Part shown: positions 9,999-20,778 of the stretch, piece by piece
Position numbering within the stretch: the stretch's first letter is position 1
Layout of the letters: the number at the start of each line of letters is the position of its first letter
From: Roseateles amylovorans
Lineage (GTDB): Bacteria > Pseudomonadota > Gammaproteobacteria > Burkholderiales > Burkholderiaceae_C
Direction: 5' to 3'
NCBI RefSeq assembly: GCF_025398155.2
Contig: NZ_CP104562.2
Coordinates: forward strand, 3,720,001-3,784,000
Length of the DNA stretch: 64,000 nucleotides
Program-made: the position numbers and the translations under genes
The notes under the pieces: generated by a model
The model's database searches: none
The model's input: only the letters and a program-made list of their open reading frames with translations
Told to the model about the DNA's origin: nothing

Positions 9999-10673
9999 TC
10001 AGCGCACCTTCAATCCCACGCCGACCAGGAAATTCTCAGACGACCGATCACGGGACGCCTTCGGTTTAGCCACTTTCACTTTGCGGAATTGATCGCGAAA
10101 CGCCTGAACCAGTTCGTCATAGCCGGCACCGTGGAACACCTTGGCCACCAACGCGCCATCGGGTTTGAGGTGACGCGCCGAAAAATCCAGAGCCAACTCG
10201 ATCAGATGGGCGATGCGAGCGGCGTCGGTGCTGCCGATGCCTGACAGGTTGGGGGCCATGTCCGACACCACAAGGTCCACCTGGGCCCCACCGAGGGCCG
10301 CTTCCAGTTGGGCCAGCACCTCGTCCTCGCGGAAATCGCCCTGGATGAATTCCACACCCTCGATCGGCTCGAACTCCAGCAGGTCGAGGGCGATGATGCG
10401 GCCGTTGAGGGCGCCTACCGCGGCGCCGCCGACGCCGGCCTCCTTCGGGGCGAAGCGCCGGCGGAGGTACTGGCTCCAGGCGCCGGGTGAGGCGCCCAGG
10501 TCCACCACCACCTGTCCGGGGCGGATCAGTTGGAATTCCTCGTCGATCTCCTTGAGCTTGAAGGCGGCACGGGAGCGATAGCCTTCTTTTTGGGCCAATT
10601 TGACGTAGGGATCGTTGACGTGCTGATTCAGCCACGCCTTGTTCACCTTTTTGCTTTTGGTATCGACTTTCAT
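9999..10673 (-). CDS. rlmE: 23S rRNA 2'-O-methyltransferase RlmE (FtsJ/RrmJ)
   Basis: A 224-residue SAM-dependent enzyme that methylates the ribose of U2552 in the 50S A-loop. The SAM motif is VVDLGASPGAWSQ, and the catalytic K-D-K-E set is visible as the lysine in RAAFKLKEI, the aspartate in SDMAPN, the lysine in VAKVFHG and the glutamate in SENFLVG. The frame is open beyond 10673, but the ATG there starts the conserved basic N-terminus (TKSKKVNKAWL). It is divergent from yhbY with only 18 bp between start codons. Confidence 0.96.
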   Translation of the reverse strand: MKVDTKSKKVNKAWLNQHVNDPYVKLAQKEGYRSRAAFKLKEIDEEFQLIRPGQVVVDLGASPGAWSQYLRRRFAPKEAGVGGAAVGALNGRIIALDLLEFEPIEGVEFIQGDFREDEVLAQLEAALGGAQVDLVVSDMAPNLSGIGSTDAARIAHLIELALDFSARHLKPDGALVAKVFHGAGYDELVQAFRDQFRKVKVAKPKASRDRSSENFLVGVGLKVR

Positions 10674-10691
10674 TGCACGGATAATAAGCAG

Positions 10692-11165
10692 ATGCCTGCT
10701 ATTCAATTGACCCCTGCCCAGCGCAAGGAAAAACGCTCTGACGCCCACCACCTGGATCCTGTGGTGATGATAGGCGCGGATGGACTGACCGCTGCGGTGA
10801 CCAAGGAAGTGGACGCCGCCTTGAAGGCCCACGGACTGATCAAGGTCCGGGTGATGTCCGACGACCGAGACGGTCGCGAGCAGATCCTGGCCACCCTGAC
10901 CGAGGAGCTCGATGCGGCGCCCATCCAGCACATCGGCAAATTGCTGGTGCTGTGGCGCCCGATGCCGGAGAAGGAAAAGGCCGTCAAGGAAGACACCCGC
11001 CCGGGACCGAAGGTCGTCAAGATCGTGAAGTTCTCCAAGAGTGGCAACAACCGCCCTCAGATCAAGAAGGTCCAGGTGCTGGGCAACCAGCGCGTGACCC
11101 AGGGCGGCGAAGTCAAGCGCGCCAAGAAGCCCCGGCAGACCAGCGTCAAAAAGGGCGCCCAGTAA
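10692..11165 (+). CDS. yhbY: YhbY-family (CRM domain) ribosome-associated RNA-binding protein
   Basis: A 157-residue protein with an N-terminal CRS1-YhbY (CRM) RNA-binding domain (about 1-97), including LTPAQRKEKRS, the HHLDPVVMIG segment and the GxxG-like turn region. YhbY binds pre-50S particles and helps 23S rRNA maturation, which fits the divergent rlmE. E. coli YhbY is about 97 residues; here a basic, Lys/Arg-rich tail of about 60 residues follows. The start at 10692 is preferred because upstream codons fall inside rlmE on the other strand. A terminator follows at 11277. Confidence 0.9.
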   Translation: MPAIQLTPAQRKEKRSDAHHLDPVVMIGADGLTAAVTKEVDAALKAHGLIKVRVMSDDRDGREQILATLTEELDAAPIQHIGKLLVLWRPMPEKEKAVKEDTRPGPKVVKIVKFSKSGNNRPQIKKVQVLGNQRVTQGGEVKRAKKPRQTSVKKGAQ

Positions 11166-11276
11166 GCTGTCCCTTTCGGGGCCGCATTCAGCCCCGCATT
11201 CGACATCGCTATCCAGCGCCCAACCCCGCCGAAGGAGCCTGATCCCCTCAGATCAGTACTCCTCGGCGCCAACAGC

Positions 11277-11300
11277 AAGACGGCCCACGGGCCGTCTTTT
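11277..11300 (+). terminator. Rho-independent terminator after yhbY
   Basis: A 9-bp stem (AAGACGGCC, 11277-11285, with GGCCGTCTT, 11290-11298) with a CACG loop ends in TTTT on the plus strand. It lies about 110 bp after the yhbY stop. A smaller hairpin, CTGATC with GATCAG, lies just upstream. Confidence 0.75.
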
Positions 11301-11391
11301 GCATTCAGCTTCGGATGCTGCGAATCGTAGTTCGGTGCCGACGCGGGTCAGGCGTCCAACCGATCCCGGCATCAGAACCGGCATGCGTTGA

Positions 11392-11835
11392 TCATTGTGC
11401 GGCTGCGCCCCGAGGCAACACGCGCCAAGCCAATGCAAGGACGGCGAGCGCCCGCAGGCCGAAGCAAACGAGTGACACGGCGTGAAGTTGGAGGAAGGTC
11501 CAACTGCCCTGCCCATTCCGAGCGGCTTCCATCATGGGCTGCAGTCCGTAGTAGCCGAACACGGTGAGGCCGATGGCCAGCAGCGGCAGGATCAGGTCCC
11601 CGCTCATCACGGAGCCCTGCACGACGCCGTCGCGCTGCAGGCGGCGTGACATCATCGCCAGCACCAGGCCGGCGGCCAACGCCACGCGTGCATCCATCTC
11701 GAACAGCCGCGCCACATACTTGCCGGCCATCGCGCGCTCCAGCGTCGCGAACGCGTTGGGTGCTGCAAGCAGCGCCACCGCCATCAGCTCACCGGCCCAC
11801 AGCGCGGCGAGCAACGCGCGGATTCGAATCAACAT
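11392..11835 (-). CDS. DUF4149 family membrane protein
   Basis: A 147-residue inner-membrane protein with four likely membrane spans (about 5-25, 48-66, 80-98 and 115-137). The opening RALLAALWAGELMAVALL and the FATLERAMAGKYVARLFE stretch match what I know of DUF4149 proteins, which in Burkholderiales usually sit between yhbY and greA, as here. The function is unknown. An AAGGAGCTGAG stretch precedes the ATG. It is separated from greA by a threefold ~130-bp repeat. Confidence 0.8.
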   Translation of the reverse strand: MLIRIRALLAALWAGELMAVALLAAPNAFATLERAMAGKYVARLFEMDARVALAAGLVLAMMSRRLQRDGVVQGSVMSGDLILPLLAIGLTVFGYYGLQPMMEAARNGQGSWTFLQLHAVSLVCFGLRALAVLALAWRVLPRGAAAQ

Positions 11836-11849
11836 TTCTCAGCTCCTTC

Positions 11850-12270
11850 GGCGCAGCCGGTAGGGGATGGGTCGCCCCCGGTAGTGTCCGGACGCACCCC
11901 GTCAGAGCAGGCCTTCAGCCCAACCCAGCGGAGCCCACGGGACCGGCTCTGCCGGACCGTCAGGCTCGCCTCCATGAGGGGGCCGGGGCAGCCCCGGTAG
12001 CGGGCCCCCGGGTCATGGCCGCACGCGCCCGTCAGAGCAGGCCTTCAGCCCCAACCCAACGGAGCCCACGGGACCGGCTCCGCCGGACCGTCAGGCTCGC
12101 CCCCATGAGGGGGCCGGCGCAGCCGGTAAGGGGCCCCCGGTCATGGCCGCACGCGCCCCGTCAGCGCAGGCCTTCAACCCCAACCCAGCGGAGCCCACGG
12201 GACCGGCTCCGCCGGACCGTCAGGCTCGCCCCCTTGAGGGGGCCGGCGCAAGCCGGTAGGGGGTGGTCGT
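11850..12270. repeat. Tandem repeat of about 130 bp, three copies plus a partial
   Basis: Three imperfect direct copies start at 11901, 12031 and 12160 (GTCAGAGCAGGCC or GTCAGCGCAGGCC), with periods of 130 and 129 bp. The last copy stops at the greA stop codon, and a partial copy resembling the unit's second half lies at 11850-11900. Each unit carries three successive stem-loops: CCGGC-TCC-GCCGG, CCCCC-ATGA-GGGGG (or a close variant) and CCGGC-GCA-GCCGG. The structure recalls REP/BIME-type intergenic repeats. No protein is encoded; the open frame across it is a by-product of its composition. Confidence 0.88.
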
Positions 12271-12746
12271 CAGACATACCGGACGTCGACGATCTCGTAG
12301 CGCTTGATGCCACCGGGGGCCTGCACTTCGGCGACGTCGCCGGCTTCCTTGCCGATCAACGCGCGCGCGATGGGCGAGCTGATGGAGATCAGGCCCTGCT
12401 TCAGGTCAGCCTCGTCGTCACCGACGATCTGGTAAGTGACCTCGTTGCCGGACGCTTCCTCTTCCAGGTCCACCGTCGTGCCAAACACCACCTTGCCGCC
12501 CGCATCCACCGTCGCGGGGTCAATGACCTGCGCGGCCGCCAGCTTGCCCTCGATTTCGAGGATGCGGCCTTCGATGAAGCCCTGCTTGTCCTTGGCCGCC
12601 TCGTACTCGGCGTTCTCGGACAGATCGCCCTGCGCGCGCGCTTCGGAGATCGCATTGATCACCGCATGCCGCTCGACCGTCTTGAGTCGATGCAGTTCTT
12701 CCTTGAGCATTTCAGAACCGCGCTTGGTCAATGGGATCGTGGCCAT
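12270..12746 (-). CDS. greA: Transcription elongation factor GreA
   Basis: A 158-residue cytoplasmic factor that enters the RNA polymerase secondary channel and triggers cleavage of backtracked RNA. The N-terminal coiled coil (about 1-75) carries the tip acidic pair in GDLSENAEYEAAKD; the C-terminal FKBP-like globule follows, with VVFGTTVDLEEE and SISSPIARALIGKEAGD. Length is standard. It lies downstream of carB with a terminator-like hairpin immediately before its start, and its own 3' flank is the 130-bp repeat array. Confidence 0.96.
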   Translation of the reverse strand: MATIPLTKRGSEMLKEELHRLKTVERHAVINAISEARAQGDLSENAEYEAAKDKQGFIEGRILEIEGKLAAAQVIDPATVDAGGKVVFGTTVDLEEEASGNEVTYQIVGDDEADLKQGLISISSPIARALIGKEAGDVAEVQAPGGIKRYEIVDVRYV

Positions 12747-12760
12747 GTCTCTAGAACCTT

Positions 12761-12814
12761 GAAAAACAAAACAAACCGCCGCTGCCGCTCAGGGTCGCTG
12801 AGCAGCGGCGGCGG
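12761..12814 (-). terminator. Terminator between carB and greA
   Basis: On the minus strand an imperfect 17-bp GC-rich stem (12776-12814, CGACC loop) is followed by a T-rich tail, TTTGTTTTGTTTTT (12761-12775). It lies just after the carB stop codon and ends only about 15 bp before the greA ATG. It either ends carAB transcription or attenuates readthrough into greA. Confidence 0.7.
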
Positions 12815-12829
12815 AATGGATGAACCAGT

Positions 12830-16096
<3,267 letters not shown>

Positions 16097-16114
16097 AACG
16101 GGTCTCTCTCTTCA

Positions 16115-17275
16115 TCAGGCCTTGGACATCAGACCGATGAAGCGGTCGAACAAGTACGAAATATCGTGCGGGCCGGGACTGGCTTCGGGGTGACCCTGGA
16201 AGCAGAAGGCCGGCTTGTCGGTGCGGGCCAGGCCCTGCAGCGTGCCGTCGAACAGGCTCACATGCGTCGCACGCAGGTTGGCCGGCAGGCTGTCGGGATC
16301 CACCGCGAAACCGTGGTTCTGGCTGGTGATGCTCACCCGGTTGTTGTCCAGATCCTTGACCGGATGGTTGGCGCCGTGATGGCCGAACTTCATCTTGAAG
16401 GTCTTGGCGCCCGAAGCCAGCGCCATGATCTGGTGACCCAGGCAGATGCCGAAGGTGGGGATGCCGGCTTCGATCAGTTGCGCAGTGGCCTTGATGGCGT
16501 AGTCGCAGGGCTCCGGATCTCCGGGACCGTTGGACAGGAAGACACCGTCCGGTTCGAGGTCGAAGACCTCGGAGGCCGGCGTCTGTGCCGGCACGATGGT
16601 GACCTTGCAGCCGCGCGAGGCCAGCATGCGCAGGATGTTGCTCTTCACGCCGAAGTCGAAGGCGACCACATGGAAACGTGGCGCGGTCTGCTGGCCGTAG
16701 CCTTGGCCGAGGGTCCACTCGGTTTCGGTCCAGACTTCACGCTCGGTGCGGCTGACCACCTTGGCCAGGTCCAGACCGGCCATGCTGGGCGCCCCCTTGG
16801 CCTGGGCGATCGCCTCGTCGATGTGGGCCTGGGTGATCTGCTGACCGGCCTCCAGGGCCAGGATGCAGCCGTTCTGGGCGCCCTTTTCACGCAGCACGCG
16901 GGTCAGGCGGCGGGTGTCGATGTCGGCGATGGCGACGGTGCCTTCGTCGCGCAGGTATTGGCGGAGCGAGCGGTTCTTGCGGAAGTTGGAGTCCAGAACC
17001 GGCGCCTCCTTGATGATCAGGCCAGCGGCATGGATCTTCGAAGCCTCGACGTCCTCATCATTGACGCCGTAATTGCCGATGTGCGGATACGTCAGGGTGA
17101 CGATCTGGCGGCAGTAGCTGGGGTCGGTGAGGATTTCTTGGTAGCCGGTGAGCGAGGTGTTGAACACCACTTCACCGACGGTCCGGCCGGCGGCGCCGAG
17201 CGCGGAACCCTTGAAGACCGTGCCGTCTGCCAGGGCGAGGATCGCGGGAGGAGCGGAAAGCAGATCGGGCAGCAC
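16115..17275 (-). CDS. carA: Carbamoyl-phosphate synthase small subunit
   Basis: A 386-residue glutamine amidotransferase that releases ammonia for CarB. The N-terminal domain holds TSLTGYQEILTDPSY; the class-I amidotransferase domain holds the nucleophile in FGICLGHQIM and the His/Glu pair in GHPEASPGPHD. The frame is open upstream, but that part is low-complexity and Pro/Ser-rich. I place the start at a GTG (17275) that has GGAG six bases upstream and begins LPDLLSAPPAILALADG, the usual N-terminus. It forms an operon with carB. Confidence 0.95.
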   Translation of the reverse strand: MLPDLLSAPPAILALADGTVFKGSALGAAGRTVGEVVFNTSLTGYQEILTDPSYCRQIVTLTYPHIGNYGVNDEDVEASKIHAAGLIIKEAPVLDSNFRKNRSLRQYLRDEGTVAIADIDTRRLTRVLREKGAQNGCILALEAGQQITQAHIDEAIAQAKGAPSMAGLDLAKVVSRTEREVWTETEWTLGQGYGQQTAPRFHVVAFDFGVKSNILRMLASRGCKVTIVPAQTPASEVFDLEPDGVFLSNGPGDPEPCDYAIKATAQLIEAGIPTFGICLGHQIMALASGAKTFKMKFGHHGANHPVKDLDNNRVSITSQNHGFAVDPDSLPANLRATHVSLFDGTLQGLARTDKPAFCFQGHPEASPGPHDISYLFDRFIGLMSKA

Positions 17276-17451
17276 GGGGAACTCCGTTGTTGTGCGCGCG
17301 CCCTGCTCTGCTCCTGGCCCTGATCGACAGCGGTCCGGTGCCTGATCGTCAGCCTGACCGTCGGCCGAATCGTGAGCTGGGTCGTCCGCCTCGCTGCTTG
17401 CCGCCTCGGCACCCTGGACAACGGGGGCGCGGCTGGATCGAGCGAGTGAAG

Positions 17452-17505
17452 GAACTGACGGAGCTGACGGGACTGACGGGACTGACGGAGGCGACCGAGG
17501 TGACG
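17452..17505. repeat. 9-bp tandem array upstream of carA
   Basis: Six consecutive 9-bp units: GAACTGACG, GAGCTGACG, two exact GGACTGACG, GAGGCGACC and GAGGTGACG. The array lies about 180 bp upstream of the carA start. Confidence 0.8.
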
Positions 17506-17706
17506 GACGCTGATCGGGGCACTCGTGAGAGTGAATCCGAGGGGATTGGGGGTGGAGGTTGCCGGACGCGGTAGGTTGCGGGTAAACCTGCAAAGTATAA
17601 CCCGCCAGGGTATCTACCGAGCACATTTGCGCAAACTGTCATCAGCAGGACACCACCGGTGTGCGATTGACACCCCGCGCCGCGCCGACCTGCACCAGCA
17701 GGCCCC

Positions 17707-17737
17707 CCCCAATCGCCCCAATCGCCCCAATCGCCCC
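17707..17737. repeat. 9-bp tandem array, 3 x CCCCAATCG
   Basis: Three exact copies (17707-17733) plus a fourth CCCC lie just beyond the end of the GlcG-like gene. They are flanked by further C-rich sequence. Confidence 0.85.
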
Positions 17738-17785
17738 TCCCCGCCCCTCTGTCGCCAGGCTGGGCAAGGGGCGATGGCGCCCCGG

Positions 17786-18187
17786 TCAGCCCAGTGCGGC
17801 GATCCCGGCCTTGGCGATCTGCGCGTCCTCGCTGGACTTCACACCGCTCACGCCCACGGCGCCGACGCAAAAGCCTTCCACCATCACCGGCACGCCGCCT
17901 TCGAGCAGGCCTTCCAGCGGCACGCTGAGGAACGCGGCCCGGCCGTTGTTGACGATGTCCTCATAGACCTTGGACTCGCGCCGCCCCATCGCGGCGGTCT
18001 TGGCCTTTGCGGGCGCGATGACCGCCGACGTGGCGGCGGCATTGTCCAGGCGCTGCAGCCACAGCAGATGCCCGCCGTCATCGACGATCGCGATCGTCAC
18101 CGCCCAGTTGTGCTTGACCGCCTCGGCCTCGGCGGCAGCGGCGATGCGCTTGACATCCTCCAGGCTCAGATAGGGCTTCTGCTTCAT
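17786..18187 (-). CDS. GlcG/HbpS-type protein
   Basis: A 133-residue protein of the GlcG/HbpS (formerly DUF336) family, one compact alpha/beta domain. Signature stretches are VTIAIVDDGGHLLWLQRLDNA, the SAVIAPAKAKTA helix and the closing GVPVMVEGFCVGAVGVSGV. Family members include haem-binding HbpS and GlcG of the glycolate locus; no glc genes are near, so the role is unclear. I choose the ATG at 18187, which has AGGA five bases upstream; an ATG at 18202 in the same frame lacks a ribosome site. It is divergent from the Bax-inhibitor gene. Confidence 0.85.
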   Translation of the reverse strand: MKQKPYLSLEDVKRIAAAAEAEAVKHNWAVTIAIVDDGGHLLWLQRLDNAAATSAVIAPAKAKTAAMGRRESKVYEDIVNNGRAAFLSVPLEGLLEGGVPVMVEGFCVGAVGVSGVKSSEDAQIAKAGIAALG

Positions 18188-18287
18188 GGTCATCCTGTTC
18201 ATGTCAATGGTGAGAGTCGCACTTTATCGAAGGCCAAACACGAACGCCTAGAATGACATCAACTTCCACTTCATGAGGCGCACGCGC

Positions 18288-18998
18288 ATGAACGACCACA
18301 GCCTGCAACCACAAGGCAATCCGGGCGGCTTCGGCGGCCTGAATTCCTCTTTCGCCGCTGACCGCCAGCGCGTGCTGCGCAATACCTACGCGCTGCTGGC
18401 CCTGTCGCTGATCCCGACGGTGCTGGGCGCCTGGATCGGTGTCCAGACCGGCCTCATGGCCGCCATGGGCACCGGACTGAGCATGGTGGTGTTCTTCGTC
18501 GGGGCGTTCGGCCTGATGTTCGTAGTCGAAAAGACCAAGAACTCGTCCACCGGCGTCATTGCCCTGCTGGGCTTCACCTTCTTCATGGGGCTGATGCTGT
18601 CGCGGCTGCTGGCCGCGGTGCTGGGCTTCAAGAACGGCGGCACGCTGATCATGACCGCCTTCGGCGGCACGGCGGCCATCTTCTTTGCCATGTCCACGCT
18701 GGCCACCGTCGTCAAGCGCGACCTGTCCGGCCTGTCGAAGTTCCTGTTCGTCGGCGCGGTGATCGCGATGATCGCAGGCATTGCCAACGTCTTCCTGCAG
18801 TCCACCGGCGTGCAACTGGCGCTGCTGGTGGCCGTGCTGGGCATCTTCTCGGCCTTCCTGCTGGTGGACGTCAAGCGCATCATCGACGGCGGTGAGACCA
18901 ACTACATCAGCGCCACGCTGAACATCTACCTGGACCTGTACAACGTGTTCACCGCGCTGCTGCAGCTGCTGGGAATTTTCGGCGGCGACCGCGACTGA
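18288..18998 (+). CDS. Bax inhibitor-1 (YccA/YbhL) family membrane protein
   Basis: A 236-residue inner-membrane protein with about seven hydrophobic segments and a polar N-terminus (NDHSLQPQG). RVLRNTYALLALSLIPTVLGAWIG and the C-terminal YISATLNIYLDLYNVF are typical of bacterial BI-1 relatives. E. coli YccA inhibits FtsH; other members act as calcium leak channels. ftsH is in this window, but a link is only suggestive. An upstream in-frame ATG (18273) exists; 18288 matches the family N-terminus. A -10-like TAGAAT lies at 18249-18254 and a strong terminator follows. Confidence 0.9.
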   Translation: MNDHSLQPQGNPGGFGGLNSSFAADRQRVLRNTYALLALSLIPTVLGAWIGVQTGLMAAMGTGLSMVVFFVGAFGLMFVVEKTKNSSTGVIALLGFTFFMGLMLSRLLAAVLGFKNGGTLIMTAFGGTAAIFFAMSTLATVVKRDLSGLSKFLFVGAVIAMIAGIANVFLQSTGVQLALLVAVLGIFSAFLLVDVKRIIDGGETNYISATLNIYLDLYNVFTALLQLLGIFGGDRD

Positions 18999-19050
18999 GC
19001 GGTTCGAGGCGACAGGCGCTCGATTGACATCGAGGGCCCCGCCAGAACCA

Positions 19051-19084
19051 AAGAGCCGCGAGGGCAACCTCGCGGCTCTTTTTT
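19051..19084 (+). terminator. Rho-independent terminator after the BI-1 gene
   Basis: A perfect 13-bp stem (19051-19063 with 19068-19080) closed by a GCAA tetraloop is followed by TTTTCTTT. It begins about 50 bp after the stop codon. This is one of the clearest terminators in the window. Confidence 0.93.
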
Positions 19085-19207
19085 CTTTGCCCTAGTCCGC
19101 CGACCATCCCCCCCCCCCCACCGTGCCCCGATCCGCGCACAACGCCGCAGCAGTGCGCGGCACAAGGACGCAGGCAGGTCATGAGGGATGTGTGCGCCGA
19201 TCAAACG

Positions 19208-19241
19208 AAAAAAATGCCGCGGAGTCACCTCTGCGGCATTT
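19208..19241 (-). terminator. Rho-independent terminator after rlmD
   Basis: On the minus strand a stem of nine perfect pairs (AAATGCCGC with GCGGCATTT) plus three inner pairs is followed by seven T. It lies about 65 bp beyond the rlmD stop and closes the surE-pcm-nlpD-rpoS-rlmD cluster. Confidence 0.88.
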
Positions 19242-19305
19242 GTTCGGCCCCTCCTGTGATCAGGGGCGAAGGCGATGGGCAAGCGCACGCGCCTAACCCC
19301 TCACC

Positions 19306-20670
19306 TCAGCGCTCGAAGACGGCGATCGATTCCACGTGCGCTGTGTGAGGGAACATGTTGACCGCTCCGGCATTCGTGCAGCGATAGCCCGCCACGTTGA
19401 CCAGCAACCCCGCATCGCGCGCCAGCGTGGCCGGATTGCAGGAGACATAGACGATGCGACGGGGCGGCGTCCAACCCGGTGCCAGCGACGGATCCTGCAC
19501 CAGATCCGCCAGCGCCTTGACCAGCGCGAAGGCGCCTTCGCGCGGCGGATCCACCAGCCAGCGATCAGATTCGCCATCGGCGGCCAGCAGTTGAGGTGTC
19601 ATCTCGAACAGGTTGCGGGCGACAAACGATGCCTTGTGGTCGAGCTGATTGCGCACGGCGTTCTCGCGGGAACGCTGGACCAGCGCTTCGCTGCCTTCGA
19701 TGCCGAGCACCTCCCTCGCCTGCGTGGCCAGCGGCAGCGTGAAGTTGCCCAGGCCGCAGAACCAGTCAATGACCCGCTCCCCCGGCTGCACGCCCAGCAG
19801 ACGAAGTGCTCGCCCCACCAGCACCGTGTTGATGTGGTGGTTCACCTGGGTGAAGTCCGTCGGCTTGAACGGCATGACGACACCGAACTCCGGCAAGGTG
19901 TAGGCCAGCTCGGGGCCGTCCTTGTCCAGCAGATGAACAGTTTCCGGCCCCTTGGGCTGCAGCCACCACTGCACGCCATGCAGGGCGCCGAACGCCCGCA
20001 GCTTGCCGACGTCGCCCTCGCTCAGCGGCTCCAGGTGACGCAGCACCAGGGCAATCACCAGCACGCCGGCGCTGTCACCAATCGCCAGTTCGATTTGCGG
20101 CAGGCGATCACGCGCTTCCATCGAGCCGACGAGCTCCCGCAGCGGCATCAGCATCGCGCTGACGCGCTCCGGCAGCACCTTGCAGACTTCCATGTCGGCG
20201 ATGTAGCGGCTCTTGCGCTCATGGAAGCCGACCAGCACATGGCCCTTCTTCGGCACATAGCGCACCGACAGGCGGGCGCGGTAGCGATAACCGGTGGCCG
20301 GCCCTTCGATCGGGCGGAGCAGGCTTTCTGCCTTGACCTTGCCCAGGTGCCAGAGGTTGTCCTCCAGCACCCGCTGCTTCACGGCCACCTGCGCCGCCGG
20401 ATGCAGATGCTGCATCTTGCAGCCACCGCAAGCGCCCGCATGCAGCCCGAAATGCGGGCACACCGGGCGCACCCGCTGAGAACTCTCACGGCGCATGGCC
20501 ACCAAGGCGGCCTGCTCCCAGTTGTTCTTCTTGCGGCCGACGCTGACCTGCACTTCCTCACCGGGCAATGCGCCCTCGATGAAGACCACCTTGCCCTCGC
20601 TGTTGTGGGCGACGCCCTGCGCTTCGAGGTCCAGCGATTCGACCTTCAGCCATTCCGATACATCAGTCAT
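19306..20670 (-). CDS. rlmD: 23S rRNA (uracil-1939-C5)-methyltransferase RlmD
   Basis: A 454-residue SAM-dependent RNA methyltransferase. An N-terminal TRAM domain (about 8-60) is followed by iron-sulfur cysteines in CPHFGLHAGACGGC (Cys71, 81, 84) and a probable fourth in EVCKVLP. The methyltransferase domain shows DWFCGLGNFTLPLA and the catalytic cysteine in YVSCNPATLARD. In many beta- and gammaproteobacteria it sits next to rpoS, as here, about 108 bp after it. The minus-strand terminator at 19208-19241 follows. Confidence 0.95.
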   Translation of the reverse strand: MTDVSEWLKVESLDLEAQGVAHNSEGKVVFIEGALPGEEVQVSVGRKKNNWEQAALVAMRRESSQRVRPVCPHFGLHAGACGGCKMQHLHPAAQVAVKQRVLEDNLWHLGKVKAESLLRPIEGPATGYRYRARLSVRYVPKKGHVLVGFHERKSRYIADMEVCKVLPERVSAMLMPLRELVGSMEARDRLPQIELAIGDSAGVLVIALVLRHLEPLSEGDVGKLRAFGALHGVQWWLQPKGPETVHLLDKDGPELAYTLPEFGVVMPFKPTDFTQVNHHINTVLVGRALRLLGVQPGERVIDWFCGLGNFTLPLATQAREVLGIEGSEALVQRSRENAVRNQLDHKASFVARNLFEMTPQLLAADGESDRWLVDPPREGAFALVKALADLVQDPSLAPGWTPPRRIVYVSCNPATLARDAGLLVNVAGYRCTNAGAVNMFPHTAHVESIAVFER

Positions 20671-20778
20671 GGGCGGCGATTATCCCCGCACCACAGCCCG
20701 CCGTTGCGTGCGGCGGGATCGGGTCGTGGATTCCTCGTGCCGTGGCTGAAACGATGGCCGCGCGATGGCGCTGCGCGA

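Larger units (their letters stand above)
17276..17785. other. carA upstream region with two 9-bp tandem arrays
   Basis: About 510 bp hold the carA leader and the 3' flank of the GlcG-like gene. A degenerate 9-bp array (GGACTGACG type, six units) lies at 17452-17505 and three copies of CCCCAATCG lie at 17707-17733, preceded by a run of C. Reading frames through these give repetitive Pro/Ser or Thr/Gly peptides that I do not take as genes. The carA promoter presumably lies here, but I cannot place it. Confidence 0.6.
18999..19305. other. Convergent gap with two terminators and a 12-base C run
   Basis: The gap between the convergent BI-1 gene and rlmD contains one terminator for each strand (19051-19084 plus, 19208-19241 minus) and, between them, an uninterrupted run of twelve C (19108-19119). 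No gene is visible. Confidence 0.85.

Noticed and set aside
11901..12270. Possible CRISPR array
   Set aside because: The whole 130-bp unit is repeated; there are no unique spacers, the units are far too long and no cas genes are present.
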